Shown here in pieces: positions 50,480 to 59,449 of a stretch of DNA of 64,000 nt. A program made the translations under genes and the position numbers. The first letter of the stretch is position 1. Each line of letters starts with the position of its first letter. The stretch is from positions 620,001-684,000 of the forward strand of contig DDXA01000004.1 in NCBI GenBank assembly GCA_002347725.1, written 5' to 3'. Origin of the DNA: Actinobacteria bacterium UBA2272. Its GTDB lineage: Bacteria; Actinomycetota; Coriobacteriia; Anaerosomatales; Anaerosomataceae. The notes under the pieces are model-generated. The model was not told the origin of the DNA. It saw only the letters and a program-made list of their open reading frames with translations, and did not search any database.

Positions 50480-51700
50480 TCATCCGCGCTCCAACTCGTC
50501 GGCGAGCATCTCGAGGAACAGCCCGACATCGGTCACGATGCCGATCGTCTGGAAGCTGCCGCGATCGGCCAGTTTGGTGACGACCGCGGGGTTGATGTCG
50601 ACGCACACCGTGGTGACCGAGGCAGGCAGCATGTTCCCGGTGGCTATCGAGTGCAGCATCGTCGAGAGCATGATGCACGCGCCGGCCGCTTGACAGTGTG
50701 CGCGCATCGCTGCCTGCGCCTGCAACGCATCGGTGATCACGTCGGGCAACGGTCCATCGTCGCGTATCGAGCCGGCGAGCACGTACGGGACGCCGGCCGT
50801 CACAAGCGTGTGCATCAGTCCGTGCGTCAGCACCCCCTGCTCGACAGCCTGCGCAATGCCCCCGCATCCGCGGATCGTGTTGATGGCACGCAGGTGATGC
50901 TCGTGGCCGCCCACCGTGGGCATACCCGCCTCCATCGAGACACCGAGCGACGTGCCGTACAGCGCCGACTCGATGTCGTGCACCGCGACGGCGTTCCCTC
51001 CGAACAGGACCGAGACGTAGCCGGCCCGCACGAGCCGCGCGAGGTGTTCGGCGGCGCCGGTGTGCACGACCGCGGGACCGACCACGAAGATGATGCTCCG
51101 ACCGCGCTCGCGGATCTTCTCGAGCATGCGCGCCACGTCTCTGATCACGAGCGCCTTGGGCTTCTCGGAGGATACCTCGGAGTTCATGAACTCGAACTCC
51201 TGCTTGTCGCGCGGACGCTCGAGCGGCTTGACGCGCAGACCGAGGTGTCCCACCACGATCTCCTGCCCTGCGCGCACATCGGCCATGGACACGGTACGCG
51301 CCGCGCCGTCGTCGATGACGACACCGAGGTCCATCTCGGGCCCGGCCACGGGGACCCACCTGCCGCCGATGCGAACGGCGGTCTCGAGGTTCGTGGTCGC
51401 GTAGAAGCCCTTTGGGAGAACCCCGTCCGACGGTGCCGGTACTGTGCGGGCGTCGGAGGCATCGACGGGCTCGGCCCCGTGCTGGCCGATGACCGCGAGG
51501 ATGTGATCGAGGTGCTCCTCGTCACTCCCGCTGATGCGCAGCAGCGCCGATGACGCATCCTCGTTGGTCCTGCCGACCTCGAACGAGAGCGTCTCGAAGC
51601 CGCCGTCCAGCGCGACGATATCGTCCATGATCCGGGACATGATTCCCGAGTCGATGAGGTGTCCGGTGATGCGGACGTCTTCGTAACACCCGTGCGGCAT
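50480..51700 (-). CDS. Archaeal-type ornithine cyclodeaminase-like protein (TIGR00300, LOR/SDH domain)
   Basis: The 406-residue protein belongs to the TIGR00300 family. It has an N-terminal LOR/SDH region (YEDVRITGHLIDSGIMSRIMDDIVALDGGFETLSFEVGRTNEDASSALLRI) and a C-terminal NAD-binding domain (VVGPAVVHTGAAEHLARLVRAGYVSVLFGGNAVAVHDIESALYGTSLG). Archaeal members convert ornithine to proline with ammonia release; related domains occur in cyanobacterial AgrE. ATG 51700 follows GAGAGGGAG. It begins the minus-strand cluster with msrA and msrB. The precise activity here is inferred. Confidence 0.88.
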   Translation of the reverse strand: MPHGCYEDVRITGHLIDSGIMSRIMDDIVALDGGFETLSFEVGRTNEDASSALLRISGSDEEHLDHILAVIGQHGAEPVDASDARTVPAPSDGVLPKGFYATTNLETAVRIGGRWVPVAGPEMDLGVVIDDGAARTVSMADVRAGQEIVVGHLGLRVKPLERPRDKQEFEFMNSEVSSEKPKALVIRDVARMLEKIRERGRSIIFVVGPAVVHTGAAEHLARLVRAGYVSVLFGGNAVAVHDIESALYGTSLGVSMEAGMPTVGGHEHHLRAINTIRGCGGIAQAVEQGVLTHGLMHTLVTAGVPYVLAGSIRDDGPLPDVITDALQAQAAMRAHCQAAGACIMLSTMLHSIATGNMLPASVTTVCVDINPAVVTKLADRGSFQTIGIVTDVGLFLEMLADELERG

Positions 51701-51856
51701 GGTGACTCCCTCTCGGCATTCGTGTCGGGTAGCCCGATTATTCACCAACCGCTCTGTCCACGCATCCCTGCCACTTCGGCTGGGCCTCGTTCGGAACCCT
51801 GTGACCGCACCGCCCGTCAAACGGGGATGAACACACTCACGACCGGAGGTGTCACT

Positions 51857-52240
51857 ATGACCAGGCCAGCGAAGACGACGATCGGAGCGCTCCTCCTGGC
51901 GCTCGCGCTCGCCACGGTGCCCGGACTCGGCGGGTGTACCTCCGGGCTCCCCGCCGAGGACCCATCCATCCGCGGCGAGATCACCACACTCACACCCGCT
52001 CCCGGGGGTGGGTCGCTGCTCATCGAAGCACCGGGCGTAGCGGAGTTCGCATACGACAAGGCATCGGTGTGGATCACGAGTGAGACCACGCTGCGGCGGC
52101 TTGCCGCGGACGGCTCGATCGAGCCGATCGACTTCGGCGATCTGGCGGTCGGTCAGACCGTGGACGTGTGGTTTGAGGGTCCGGTAGCCGAGTCGTACCC
52201 GGTGCAGGCCTCTGCGGGAACGCTGCTCCTGCGACCGTAG
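51857..52240 (+). CDS. Predicted lipoprotein, DUF3221-like
   Basis: The 127-residue protein starts at ATG 51857 behind GGAGG and has a lipoprotein signal with lipobox GLGGC (Cys27 region). The mature domain is a small beta barrel resembling the DUF3221/YobA type (IRGEITTLTPAPGGGSLLIEAPG...ASVWITSETTLRRL... GQTVDVWFEGPVAESYPVQA). It is displayed outside the membrane. The role is unknown. Confidence 0.75.
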   Translation: MTRPAKTTIGALLLALALATVPGLGGCTSGLPAEDPSIRGEITTLTPAPGGGSLLIEAPGVAEFAYDKASVWITSETTLRRLAADGSIEPIDFGDLAVGQTVDVWFEGPVAESYPVQASAGTLLLRP

Positions 52241-52321
52241 CCGGCGCGCCCGGGGTTGTGGAATGCGTCGGCGCTGCCGATACTTCCGAGGTAGGACCTC
52301 ATCGTCCGACGGGAGAATTCG

Positions 52322-53830
52322 TTGCATCGTCGTAGCCCCTTCCGCCTTGGAGTCGCGCTCGCCCTCACGCTGACGATCGTCGTGGTACCAGCGTCGTCGG
52401 CATTCGCCGCGATGTCGCGCTCACTCGTGATGGACCGCGCCACGCGCTGGGCCGACGCCGTGATCCCGTACAGCCAGTCGGGCTGGGCCGATCTCGATGG
52501 CACGATCGTCTCCTCACCGTCTCTCGGCTGGCGGCGCGACTGTTCGGGCTTCGCTTCGATGTCATGGAACCTGCCCAAGCCGGGCGCGTCCACGCGTTCG
52601 CTCGCGTCGTACGCCGACCCGATCCAGAAGGAGGCACTGCAGCCGGGCGACCTCATCCTCAAGAGTGGCGAGCACGCCGTCATCTTCGGCGGATGGACCG
52701 ACACGACACGCACGAAGTACTGGGCGTTCGAGATGAGCAGCACGCAGTCGAAGAACACCACTCCTCCCGACGGTTCCCGGCGCCGGGAGACGCCCTACCC
52801 CTACTGGGGCGAGGACTACGGCTACCTGCCGTACCGACTACGCGGCATCACCGAAAGTATCGACTACTCGGCCTACGTCTCACCGATAGCGGGTGCCGAC
52901 AGGTACGCGACCGCCGCCGCCGCCTCACGGGCCGCGTGGGCGGACGGCTCCGCTGCGACCGTCATGATCGCCTCGGGCGAGAACTGGCCGGACGCGCTCG
53001 GCGCATCCGCGCTCGCGGGGGCCGTAGAGGGTCCCGTGCTCCTCACGAGGCCGGGCTCACTTCCCGCCGCGGTAGCCGAGGAGATCAGGCGGCTGGGTGC
53101 GTCCGAAGCTATCGTGGTCGGAGGGGAAGCGGCCGTCTCACCCGCGGTGCTGCAGGCGCTCGACGCGCTCGAGGGCGTGGAGACCACCCGGGTCGGCGGG
53201 ACCGATCGGTACGCGACCTCCGCTGCGCTCGCACGCGAAACGCAGGTGCGCGCCGTCGCCGCCGGCAAGTCGGTCGACACCGAGGTCTTCGTGGCCACCG
53301 GCGCGGACTTCCCCGATGCGCTCGCCGCGGCCCCGGTCGCGTACCGCCACCTGCGACCGATCCTGCTGACCACGCCGGGCGAGCTGGCGACCGACACCAG
53401 GCAGGCGATCGAGAGTCTCGGCGCCTCGGGAGCGATCGTACTCGGAGGTGCCGGCGCGGTGTCGGAGCAGGTGCGCTCGGATCTCTCTACCCTGCTCGAC
53501 GGCGCACACGTGCCCCGGCTCAGTGGCGATGACCGGTACGAGACGGCGATGGCGCTCTCGGCCCACGCGGACGAGTCGTGCTGCATGACGTACCGGGGCG
53601 CGGCGCTCGCCAACGGTGCCGGGTTCGCCGACGCGCTTGCCGGCGGCGTGATGGCCGGGCGGCTCGGCGTACCGCTCTTGCTCACACCCGCAGGGCGCCT
53701 GCACAGCGGAGTCGCGGACCTGCTGTCCGGGAAGGCGGCCGCATTCGGCTACGTGCGCTGCCTCGGGGGAGACTCGGCGGTCTATCCGATCGTGCGTGAG
53801 ACCATCGCCCTCATGTTGCAGAGCGGATAG
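52322..53830 (+). CDS. Secreted NlpC/P60-like hydrolase fused to CWB2 repeats
   Basis: The 502-residue exported protein starts at TTG 52322 behind GGGAG. It has a signal peptide (about 1-29), an N-terminal NlpC/P60-like amidase domain (about 32-175) with Cys in WRRDCSGFASMSW and His in SGEHAVIFGGW, and three CWB2 repeats (about 185-500: GADRYATAAAASRA, GTDRYATSAALARE, GDDRYETAMALSAH). It probably cuts peptidoglycan peptides at the wall. Cys in ADESCCMTY and VRCLGG are unusual for secreted proteins and may form a disulfide. Confidence 0.87.
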   Translation: MHRRSPFRLGVALALTLTIVVVPASSAFAAMSRSLVMDRATRWADAVIPYSQSGWADLDGTIVSSPSLGWRRDCSGFASMSWNLPKPGASTRSLASYADPIQKEALQPGDLILKSGEHAVIFGGWTDTTRTKYWAFEMSSTQSKNTTPPDGSRRRETPYPYWGEDYGYLPYRLRGITESIDYSAYVSPIAGADRYATAAAASRAAWADGSAATVMIASGENWPDALGASALAGAVEGPVLLTRPGSLPAAVAEEIRRLGASEAIVVGGEAAVSPAVLQALDALEGVETTRVGGTDRYATSAALARETQVRAVAAGKSVDTEVFVATGADFPDALAAAPVAYRHLRPILLTTPGELATDTRQAIESLGASGAIVLGGAGAVSEQVRSDLSTLLDGAHVPRLSGDDRYETAMALSAHADESCCMTYRGAALANGAGFADALAGGVMAGRLGVPLLLTPAGRLHSGVADLLSGKAAAFGYVRCLGGDSAVYPIVRETIALMLQSG

Positions 53831-53875
53831 CACGAACGGGTAGGTACCTTCCATCCAGCGATGGAGGTCACCTGC

Positions 53876-54370
53876 GTGCGAGTTGAGAGAGTCAAGCCCG
53901 GTCCGGGCCAGGAGTCCGTGTGGGACTATCCACGCCCGCCAGCCCTACAGAAGACAGAGCGGCACCTCGAAGTGGTCTTCGGTGGCGAGATCATCGCCGA
54001 GACCCGGCGCGGGCTGCGCGTGTTAGAGACGAGCCACCCACCCTTCTACTACTTCCCGATCGAGGATGTGCGGCCCGGCGTCCTCGAAGCGGGCGCACGC
54101 GTCCGCTACAGCGAGTTCAAGGGCGAGGCCCGCTACTACTCGGTCCAACTCGGCGAACACAGGGCCGAAGAGGCTGCGTGGGGCTACGTCACACCTGCGC
54201 CGGGATACGAGGCGCTTGTCGGCTACGTGGGATTCCGCCCCGCGCTCATGGACGAGTGCCGGGTAGACGGTGAGGTGGTCAGAGCACAGCCCGGAACGCA
54301 CTACGGCGGCTGGATCACGAACGACGTGGTGGGACCGTTCAGGGGCGAGCCCGGCTCGGGCGACTGGTAG
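53876..54370 (+). CDS. DUF427 domain protein
   Basis: The 164-residue protein is a member of the DUF427 family of small cytosolic beta proteins, with the pattern RHLEVVFGGEIIAETRRGLRVLETSHPPFYYFPIEDV and the later YYSVQLG...WGYVTPAPGYEALVGYVGFRP segment. It ends with THYGGWITNDVVGPFRGEPGSGDW. GTG 53876 is chosen because GGAGGT lies seven bases upstream; the ATG at 53861 overlaps that site. Function is unknown. It is convergent with purE. Confidence 0.9.
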   Translation: MRVERVKPGPGQESVWDYPRPPALQKTERHLEVVFGGEIIAETRRGLRVLETSHPPFYYFPIEDVRPGVLEAGARVRYSEFKGEARYYSVQLGEHRAEEAAWGYVTPAPGYEALVGYVGFRPALMDECRVDGEVVRAQPGTHYGGWITNDVVGPFRGEPGSGDW

Positions 54371-54382
54371 CCGCCTGCGCCC

Positions 54383-54847
54383 CTAGCCTTCGGCCATAGA
54401 GCGTTTGTAATCGGCGATGCGCTGCTGGTACTCGGTCAGTCCTGCACCGAGGATCTGCGTGGCAAGGATCGCGGCGTTACGCGCACCGTTGATCGCCACG
54501 CACGCCACCGGCACGCCCGTGGGCATCTGCACCATCGACAGCAGCGAGTCGAGTCCCCCGAGGTCCGAGGTCTTCATCGGCACGGTGATAACGGGCAGCG
54601 GCGTGTATGCCGCCACCACACCACCGAGGTGCGCCGCCTTGCCGGCGGCAGCGATGATCACGCGGATGCCGCGATCGGCGGCGCCGGAGGCCCAGTCGTG
54701 CACGCGCTCAGGGTTGCGGTGCGCGCTCGCCACCAGCATCTCGTAGGGAACACCGAACTCCTCGAGTTGATCGGCGCACTGCTGCATGATGTCCATATCG
54801 GACTTCGAGCCCATGACTATCCCAACCAACGGCGTCTGCTCGCCCAT
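54383..54847 (-). CDS. purE: N5-carboxyaminoimidazole ribonucleotide mutase PurE
   Basis: The 154-residue class I PurE interconverts N5-CAIR and CAIR in purine synthesis. Landmarks are the N-terminal GIVMGSKSDMDIMQQCADQL, SAHRNPERVHDWA with the catalytic His, AAAGKAAHLGGVVAAYTPLPVITVPM, and SMVQMPTGVPVACVAI. ATG 54847 lies six bases after AAGGAG; the upstream GTG at 54862 would put the ribosome binding site inside the gene. It is the last gene of the purA-purD-(radical SAM)-purE cluster. Confidence 0.96.
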   Translation of the reverse strand: MGEQTPLVGIVMGSKSDMDIMQQCADQLEEFGVPYEMLVASAHRNPERVHDWASGAADRGIRVIIAAAGKAAHLGGVVAAYTPLPVITVPMKTSDLGGLDSLLSMVQMPTGVPVACVAINGARNAAILATQILGAGLTEYQQRIADYKRSMAEG

Positions 54848-54858
54848 CGCGATCTCCT

Positions 54859-56184
54859 TCACTCTCTCGCTTCCTCACAACCGGCGCCGCACCCGGCGCT
54901 ACCATCCCCGAAGAGCAGCTCACGCTCGTCGGCAGCCAGCGCGTTGCGCGCGGTATCACGAAGGCTGTTCAGGTGCGCGAACATCGAGCGCTGCATGACG
55001 ACGGTCAGATACCGTCCGCGCTCCGTCAGGGTAAGCTCCTCGTCGTTGTTCGTGGCAAAGGCGCCGAACGTCCGGAAGAAGAGCATCTCCTTCCAAAGCC
55101 CCCGCTCCACGCTCACCCCAAAGTCCTGCCGGAACTTCCGCTTGTCCAGTCTGAGGCCGAACAGCTCCATCAAGAACCTGTACCGCATCCGATTGGCCGG
55201 ACCGCTGTCGGCGCTCCCGACGGCCACGGGCATCCGGCCGTCCGTGATCGCGCGCCCGTAGTCGCGGAGCGAGAATGTGGTGAGGTAGATGTCTCCGCGC
55301 AGGTAGCTGAACGCACCGCTGCCGATACCGACGTACTCCTCGTAGTCCACTATGTACTCATCGATCATCCCGCCGCCGACGCGCGAGAACGTCCATGCGG
55401 TCGAGAGTTCGAAGGTGTCCGAGAGTTCGTCCGCGAGGATCTTGTAGTAGCGGCCTTCACGGTCGTAGTCCACCATTCCGACGGTTCGCTTGAGCTGATT
55501 GGCCACAGCACGCGACGCCATGAGCGGGTAGAACGTCGTCTGGTTGCCGCCGCTTGCCTTCACACACTCTATATCGCGGCGCAGGATCTCTTCCGTCTGG
55601 CTCGGGAAGTTGAAGATCATATCCACGTTGAGCGAGTGGAAGAACCCCTCGAGCGACTGCAGCCGCTCGAGGATCTCGGCGCCGGAACCGTACTTGTCGT
55701 ACCGGTCCATCTGCCGCAACAGCCCGTCATCGAAGCTCTGCACGCCCACGCTCATGCGCCGCACACGCTCCTTGAGCGGGTCGAGGATCTCGGGAACCAG
55801 ATGGTTGGGGTTGGTCTCGGTCGACACCTCGAGCGCGCCGAAGAGCTCGCGTGCGAGATCGATCGTCTCGCACAGCTCGTCGACAAGGATCGTCGGTGTG
55901 CCGCCGCCGATGTAGAGCGAATCGAACGAGTAGCCGAGGTCGGCCACCATGCGCATCTGCTCGCGCAGACTCGTGAAGTACGCGCGCGCGGAATCCTCGG
56001 CGAACGGATAACGGTTGAAGCTGCAGTACGGGCACAGCCGCTCGCAGAACGGCACGTGCGCGTAGAGCAGGTACGGCTTGCCCGGCTCGGGACCCGGAAG
56101 CGATGACACCGGGCGTGGCGCGGCGGCGAAGTATCGCTTCTGCGCGACCTCCACCGCGGTCGAGAGCAGCCGCTCCGCGAGCAC
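54859..56184 (-). CDS. HemN/HemW-like radical SAM protein (coproporphyrinogen III oxidase family)
   Basis: A 441-residue radical SAM protein with the cluster motif VPFCERLCPYCSF, the HemN-type GGGTPTILVDEL and SVGVQSFDDGLLRQMDR signatures, and the HemW/HemN C-terminal region (RDYGRAITDGRMPV). The second Cys after CPYC is absent, as in HemW-like rather than true HemN, and extra C-terminal Cys are present (SAGCGAGCEE). GTG 56184 overlaps the purD stop by one base. The role could be a haem chaperone or a methyltransferase-like enzyme. Confidence 0.85.
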   Translation of the reverse strand: MLAERLLSTAVEVAQKRYFAAAPRPVSSLPGPEPGKPYLLYAHVPFCERLCPYCSFNRYPFAEDSARAYFTSLREQMRMVADLGYSFDSLYIGGGTPTILVDELCETIDLARELFGALEVSTETNPNHLVPEILDPLKERVRRMSVGVQSFDDGLLRQMDRYDKYGSGAEILERLQSLEGFFHSLNVDMIFNFPSQTEEILRRDIECVKASGGNQTTFYPLMASRAVANQLKRTVGMVDYDREGRYYKILADELSDTFELSTAWTFSRVGGGMIDEYIVDYEEYVGIGSGAFSYLRGDIYLTTFSLRDYGRAITDGRMPVAVGSADSGPANRMRYRFLMELFGLRLDKRKFRQDFGVSVERGLWKEMLFFRTFGAFATNNDEELTLTERGRYLTVVMQRSMFAHLNSLRDTARNALAADERELLFGDGSAGCGAGCEEARE

Positions 56185-57464
56185 TACGCGCCCTCTGCCG
56201 TCTCGGCTGCCGATCGCGCGATGTCGGTGCGGTACTGCATCCCCTCGAACGAGATCCTCGACACCGCCTCGTAGGCGCGCTCACGCGCCTGGCCGAGTGT
56301 CGGAGCGACGGCGGTGACATTCAGGACACGGCCGCCCGATGTGGTGACCGTCCCGTTGTCTCGACGCTCGGTACCCGCGTGATAGACCGTCACTCCCTCG
56401 AGCGCCTCGGCATCCTCGATGCCCGTTATCGTCTTGCCGGACTCGGGGGTATCGGGGTAACCGCCAGACGCGAGCACGACCGAGACCGCGGCATCATCGG
56501 ACCACTCGAGCCCGATGTCGCCAAGCGTGCCCTGCGTGACGGCGAGCATGACATCCACGAGATCCGTCTTGAGCAGCGGCAGAAGCACCTGGGTCTCGGG
56601 ATCGCCAAAACGGACGTTGAACTCGAGAACCTTCGGACCCTCGGCCGTGAGTACGAACCCGCCGTACAGAACACCGCGGTACGTGATGCCCTCCTCGGCA
56701 AGGCCCGCCACCGTGCGCTCGAGGATGTCGACCATCGCCGCCTCGGTCGCCGCATCCACGTCCGGCACCGGCGAGTAGACGCCCATGCCACCCGTGTTCG
56801 GGCCCTCATCGTTATCGTGCGCACGCTTGTGGTCACGCGCAGGTGCCATCGGCCGCACGGTCGTGCCGTCGGTGAACGCCAGGAGCGAGCACTCGGGGCC
56901 CGCGAGGAACTCCTCGACGAGGACCACCTGGCCTGCCTCGCCGAAGTCACCTTCGAAGCACTGCTTGGCGAACAGGCGCGCGCTCTCCTCGGCTGCCGCC
57001 ACGTGCACACCCTTGCCCGCTGCCAGACCGTCCGCTTTCACCACGAGCGGCGCACCGCGATCCTCGATGGCCACGACCGCCTCGGTCTCGTTCTCGCAGT
57101 AGACCGCGCTGCCGGTGGGAATGCCGTGGCGCTCCATGAACTGCTTGGCGAACCACTTCGAGCCCTCAAGCTCCGCTGCGGCCGCGCGCGGGCCGAACAC
57201 GGGGATGTCATCCATCGCCAGGATGTCCGCAATGCCGGTGACGAGAGGCATCTCCGGCCCGACGACGACGAGGTCGACAGTGTTGCGGTCGATCCAGACC
57301 GCCACAGTGCCGGGATCCTCGACATCCAACGTCACATTGACACCCAGCGCCGCAGTGCCGCCGTTGCCAGGAGCGAAGAAGAGTTGGGGTGCGTGTGCCG
57401 AGCGGGACAACGCGACGCCGATGGCGTGCTCCCGACCGCCACCGCCAATGATGAGAATGCGCAT
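56184..57464 (-). CDS. purD: Phosphoribosylamine-glycine ligase
   Basis: The 426-residue ATP-grasp enzyme joins glycine to phosphoribosylamine. Landmarks are ILIIGGGGREHAIG (residues 3-16), the conserved EMPLVTGIAD, the ATP-grasp loop GSKWFAKQFMERHGIPT, VVKADGLAAGKGV, EEFLAGPECSLLAF, and the Mg-binding GVLYGGFVLTAEGPKVLEFNVRFGDPE. ATG 57464 has a weak ribosome binding site; the longer in-frame start upstream does not match the family. It lies between purA and the radical SAM gene in the same operon. Confidence 0.97.
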   Translation of the reverse strand: MRILIIGGGGREHAIGVALSRSAHAPQLFFAPGNGGTAALGVNVTLDVEDPGTVAVWIDRNTVDLVVVGPEMPLVTGIADILAMDDIPVFGPRAAAAELEGSKWFAKQFMERHGIPTGSAVYCENETEAVVAIEDRGAPLVVKADGLAAGKGVHVAAAEESARLFAKQCFEGDFGEAGQVVLVEEFLAGPECSLLAFTDGTTVRPMAPARDHKRAHDNDEGPNTGGMGVYSPVPDVDAATEAAMVDILERTVAGLAEEGITYRGVLYGGFVLTAEGPKVLEFNVRFGDPETQVLLPLLKTDLVDVMLAVTQGTLGDIGLEWSDDAAVSVVLASGGYPDTPESGKTITGIEDAEALEGVTVYHAGTERRDNGTVTTSGGRVLNVTAVAPTLGQARERAYEAVSRISFEGMQYRTDIARSAAETAEGA

Positions 57465-57542
57465 ACGAAACAACCCCCGGGTCTCGGGAACGACAGTGTC
57501 CTCGATTGTAGCCGATAGCGCCATCGCGCATTGTCGGCCGGA

Positions 57543-58832
57543 CTAGACTCGGCCTTCCCACCGCCGCATGATCGTCTGCTCGCGGCTCGGGCCCACCGCG
57601 ATCATCGCGATCGGCACCTCGGCGAGGTCCTCAAGGAACGTGATGTACTCCTGCGCCGCCCGTGGCAGTTCGTCGAAGGTGCGGCAGTGCGTGATCTCGG
57701 TCTTCCAGCCGGGGAGTTCCTCGTAGATCGGACGCGCGTGATGGAAGGCCGTCTGATGGCACGGCAGCTCGTTGTAGCGACGGCCCTCGTACTCGTAGGC
57801 CACGCAAACCTTGATGGTCTCGAGCTGCGAGAGGACGTCAAGCTTGGTGATGACGAGATCCGTCAGGCCGTTGATCTGCACCGCATAGCGGGCGATGAGC
57901 CCGTCGAACCAGCCGGCACGGCGCTCCCGCCCTGTCGTAGTGCCGTATTCGTGACCGACCTCGATCAGGTGCTGGCCTGTCTCATCGTCAAGTTCGGTCG
58001 GGAACGGCCCTGAGCCAACGCGGGTGATGTACGCCTTGGCGATACCCAAGACGCGGTCGATGCGCCGAGGACCAACGCCGACTCCCGTGCACGCGCCCCC
58101 TGCCGTGGGGGAGCTCGACGTCACGAAGGGATACGTCCCGTGATCGAGGTCGAGCAGCGCCCCCTGCGCCCCTTCGAAGAGCACCCACTGGCCGGCATCG
58201 AGCGCCCTGTTGATGATCGCGCTCGTCTCGGCGATGTGCGGCCTTATGCGCTCGGCGTAGATCAGGTACTCGTCCACTATCTGCTCGGTCGTATAGGTCG
58301 GCAGTCCGTAGACCTTGTGGAGGATGTCGTTCTTCTCGTGGAGCGCGGCCTCGACCTTCTTGGTGAAGATGTGCTCGTCGGTCAGGTCCTGCACGCGAAT
58401 GCCCATGCGCGAGGCCTTGTCCATGTACGCCGGACCGATGCCGCGCCGCGTCGTACCGATCTCGAGTGAGCCGAGCCGACGCTCGGACGCGCCGTCGAGA
58501 TCGCGGTGATACGGCATGATCAGGTGCGCGTTGCCGCTTATCAGCAGCCGGTGGGTCGACAGTCCGTCGTCCTCGAGTCGGTCCATCTCCTCGAGCAGCA
58601 CCCTTGGGTCGATGACGCACCCGTTGCCGATGACCGGCGTGATGTGCGGGTACATGATACCGCTCGGAATGAGATGCAGCTTGAGTGTGCGGCCCGCGTG
58701 AATGACGGTGTGCCCTGCGTTGTTGCCGCCCTGAAAGCGAACGACGTAGTCGAAGTCGTCGGCGATGAGGTCGGTGATCTTGCCCTTGCCTTCGTCGCCC
58801 CATTGGGCGCCGACGAGGACGATGCCGGCCAT
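57543..58832 (-). CDS. purA: Adenylosuccinate synthetase
   Basis: The 429-residue GTP-dependent enzyme makes adenylosuccinate from IMP and aspartate. It has VLVGAQWGDEGKGKITDLIA (residues 5-24) with the catalytic Asp, NNAGHTV, GTTRRGIGPAYMDKASR, FEGAQGALLDLDHGTYPFVTSS and TGRERRAGWFDGL. ATG 58832 follows AAGGGG. It leads the purine operon. Confidence 0.98.
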   Translation of the reverse strand: MAGIVLVGAQWGDEGKGKITDLIADDFDYVVRFQGGNNAGHTVIHAGRTLKLHLIPSGIMYPHITPVIGNGCVIDPRVLLEEMDRLEDDGLSTHRLLISGNAHLIMPYHRDLDGASERRLGSLEIGTTRRGIGPAYMDKASRMGIRVQDLTDEHIFTKKVEAALHEKNDILHKVYGLPTYTTEQIVDEYLIYAERIRPHIAETSAIINRALDAGQWVLFEGAQGALLDLDHGTYPFVTSSSPTAGGACTGVGVGPRRIDRVLGIAKAYITRVGSGPFPTELDDETGQHLIEVGHEYGTTTGRERRAGWFDGLIARYAVQINGLTDLVITKLDVLSQLETIKVCVAYEYEGRRYNELPCHQTAFHHARPIYEELPGWKTEITHCRTFDELPRAAQEYITFLEDLAEVPIAMIAVGPSREQTIMRRWEGRV

Positions 58833-58920
58833 GTGACAGACCCCTTAGAATACTCGGCCCCGCGGACCCTCGCCGCCGCTCCCGGGCCGGGCGCACCGCC
58901 GGACGGGGCGGGACGCTCAT

Positions 58921-58942
58921 GCGTCCGCTGCATGGCGGACGC
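58921..58942 (-). terminator. Stem-loop between the Cys-rich gene and purA
   Basis: GCGTCCGC and GCGGACGC form a perfect 8-bp stem around a six-base loop. It could terminate the small upstream gene or act in the purA leader; it lacks a T run. Confidence 0.4.
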
Positions 58943-58975
58943 CCGCGCTAGTATGCCAGCAGACGGGTCTTCGCG

Positions 58976-59344
58976 CTAGTCGAATGCACGCTGCAGCAGG
59001 TCATCGGCCTCCGCATTGCACGTGACGCATCCCGTGCGAGGGTCGCCGCCTATCGGCCCGTGCAGCGAGCACCACGCCTCGACATCAACGCGCCGACCGA
59101 AGCCGAGCATGCCCGGCCGAACGGTGATGCGAACATCCAGATAGGGACTCCCGTTGGCCGCCAGGATCTCCGGAACCGGGCAGCGCGCGCAGTCGGTTGG
59201 TTGCCAGTCCGCCGAGCGCGGATCGGTGACCGCCCGGCACTCCTGAACGTTCGCGCCACGCCTGAAGTCCTCGTAGTACAGGGCGCACTCCGCGCCGCCT
59301 GGTGTGATCACCTTCGGCTCCCTGATCGCTGTTACCGGGAGCAT
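58976..59344 (-). CDS. Cys-rich protein of unknown function
   Basis: A 122-residue protein with seven Cys spread as ECAL, ECRAV, DCARC, WCSLH and CVTC. The pairs DCARC and CVTC, with H in CSLHGP, suggest a structural metal or Fe-S site. It lacks a signal peptide. I do not recognise a named family. It is read toward purA, 143 bases upstream of the purA start. Confidence 0.65.
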   Translation of the reverse strand: MLPVTAIREPKVITPGGAECALYYEDFRRGANVQECRAVTDPRSADWQPTDCARCPVPEILAANGSPYLDVRITVRPGMLGFGRRVDVEAWCSLHGPIGGDPRTGCVTCNAEADDLLQRAFD

Positions 59345-59449
59345 ACACCGCCGACCTTGCGCGCGTCGGCGACCTCAGTGGAACGATTCGGACACGCCGC
59401 GCGTCGGTACATACAGAAGAGGTTCTGTCCAACGAGCGGGAGGCTCTTC

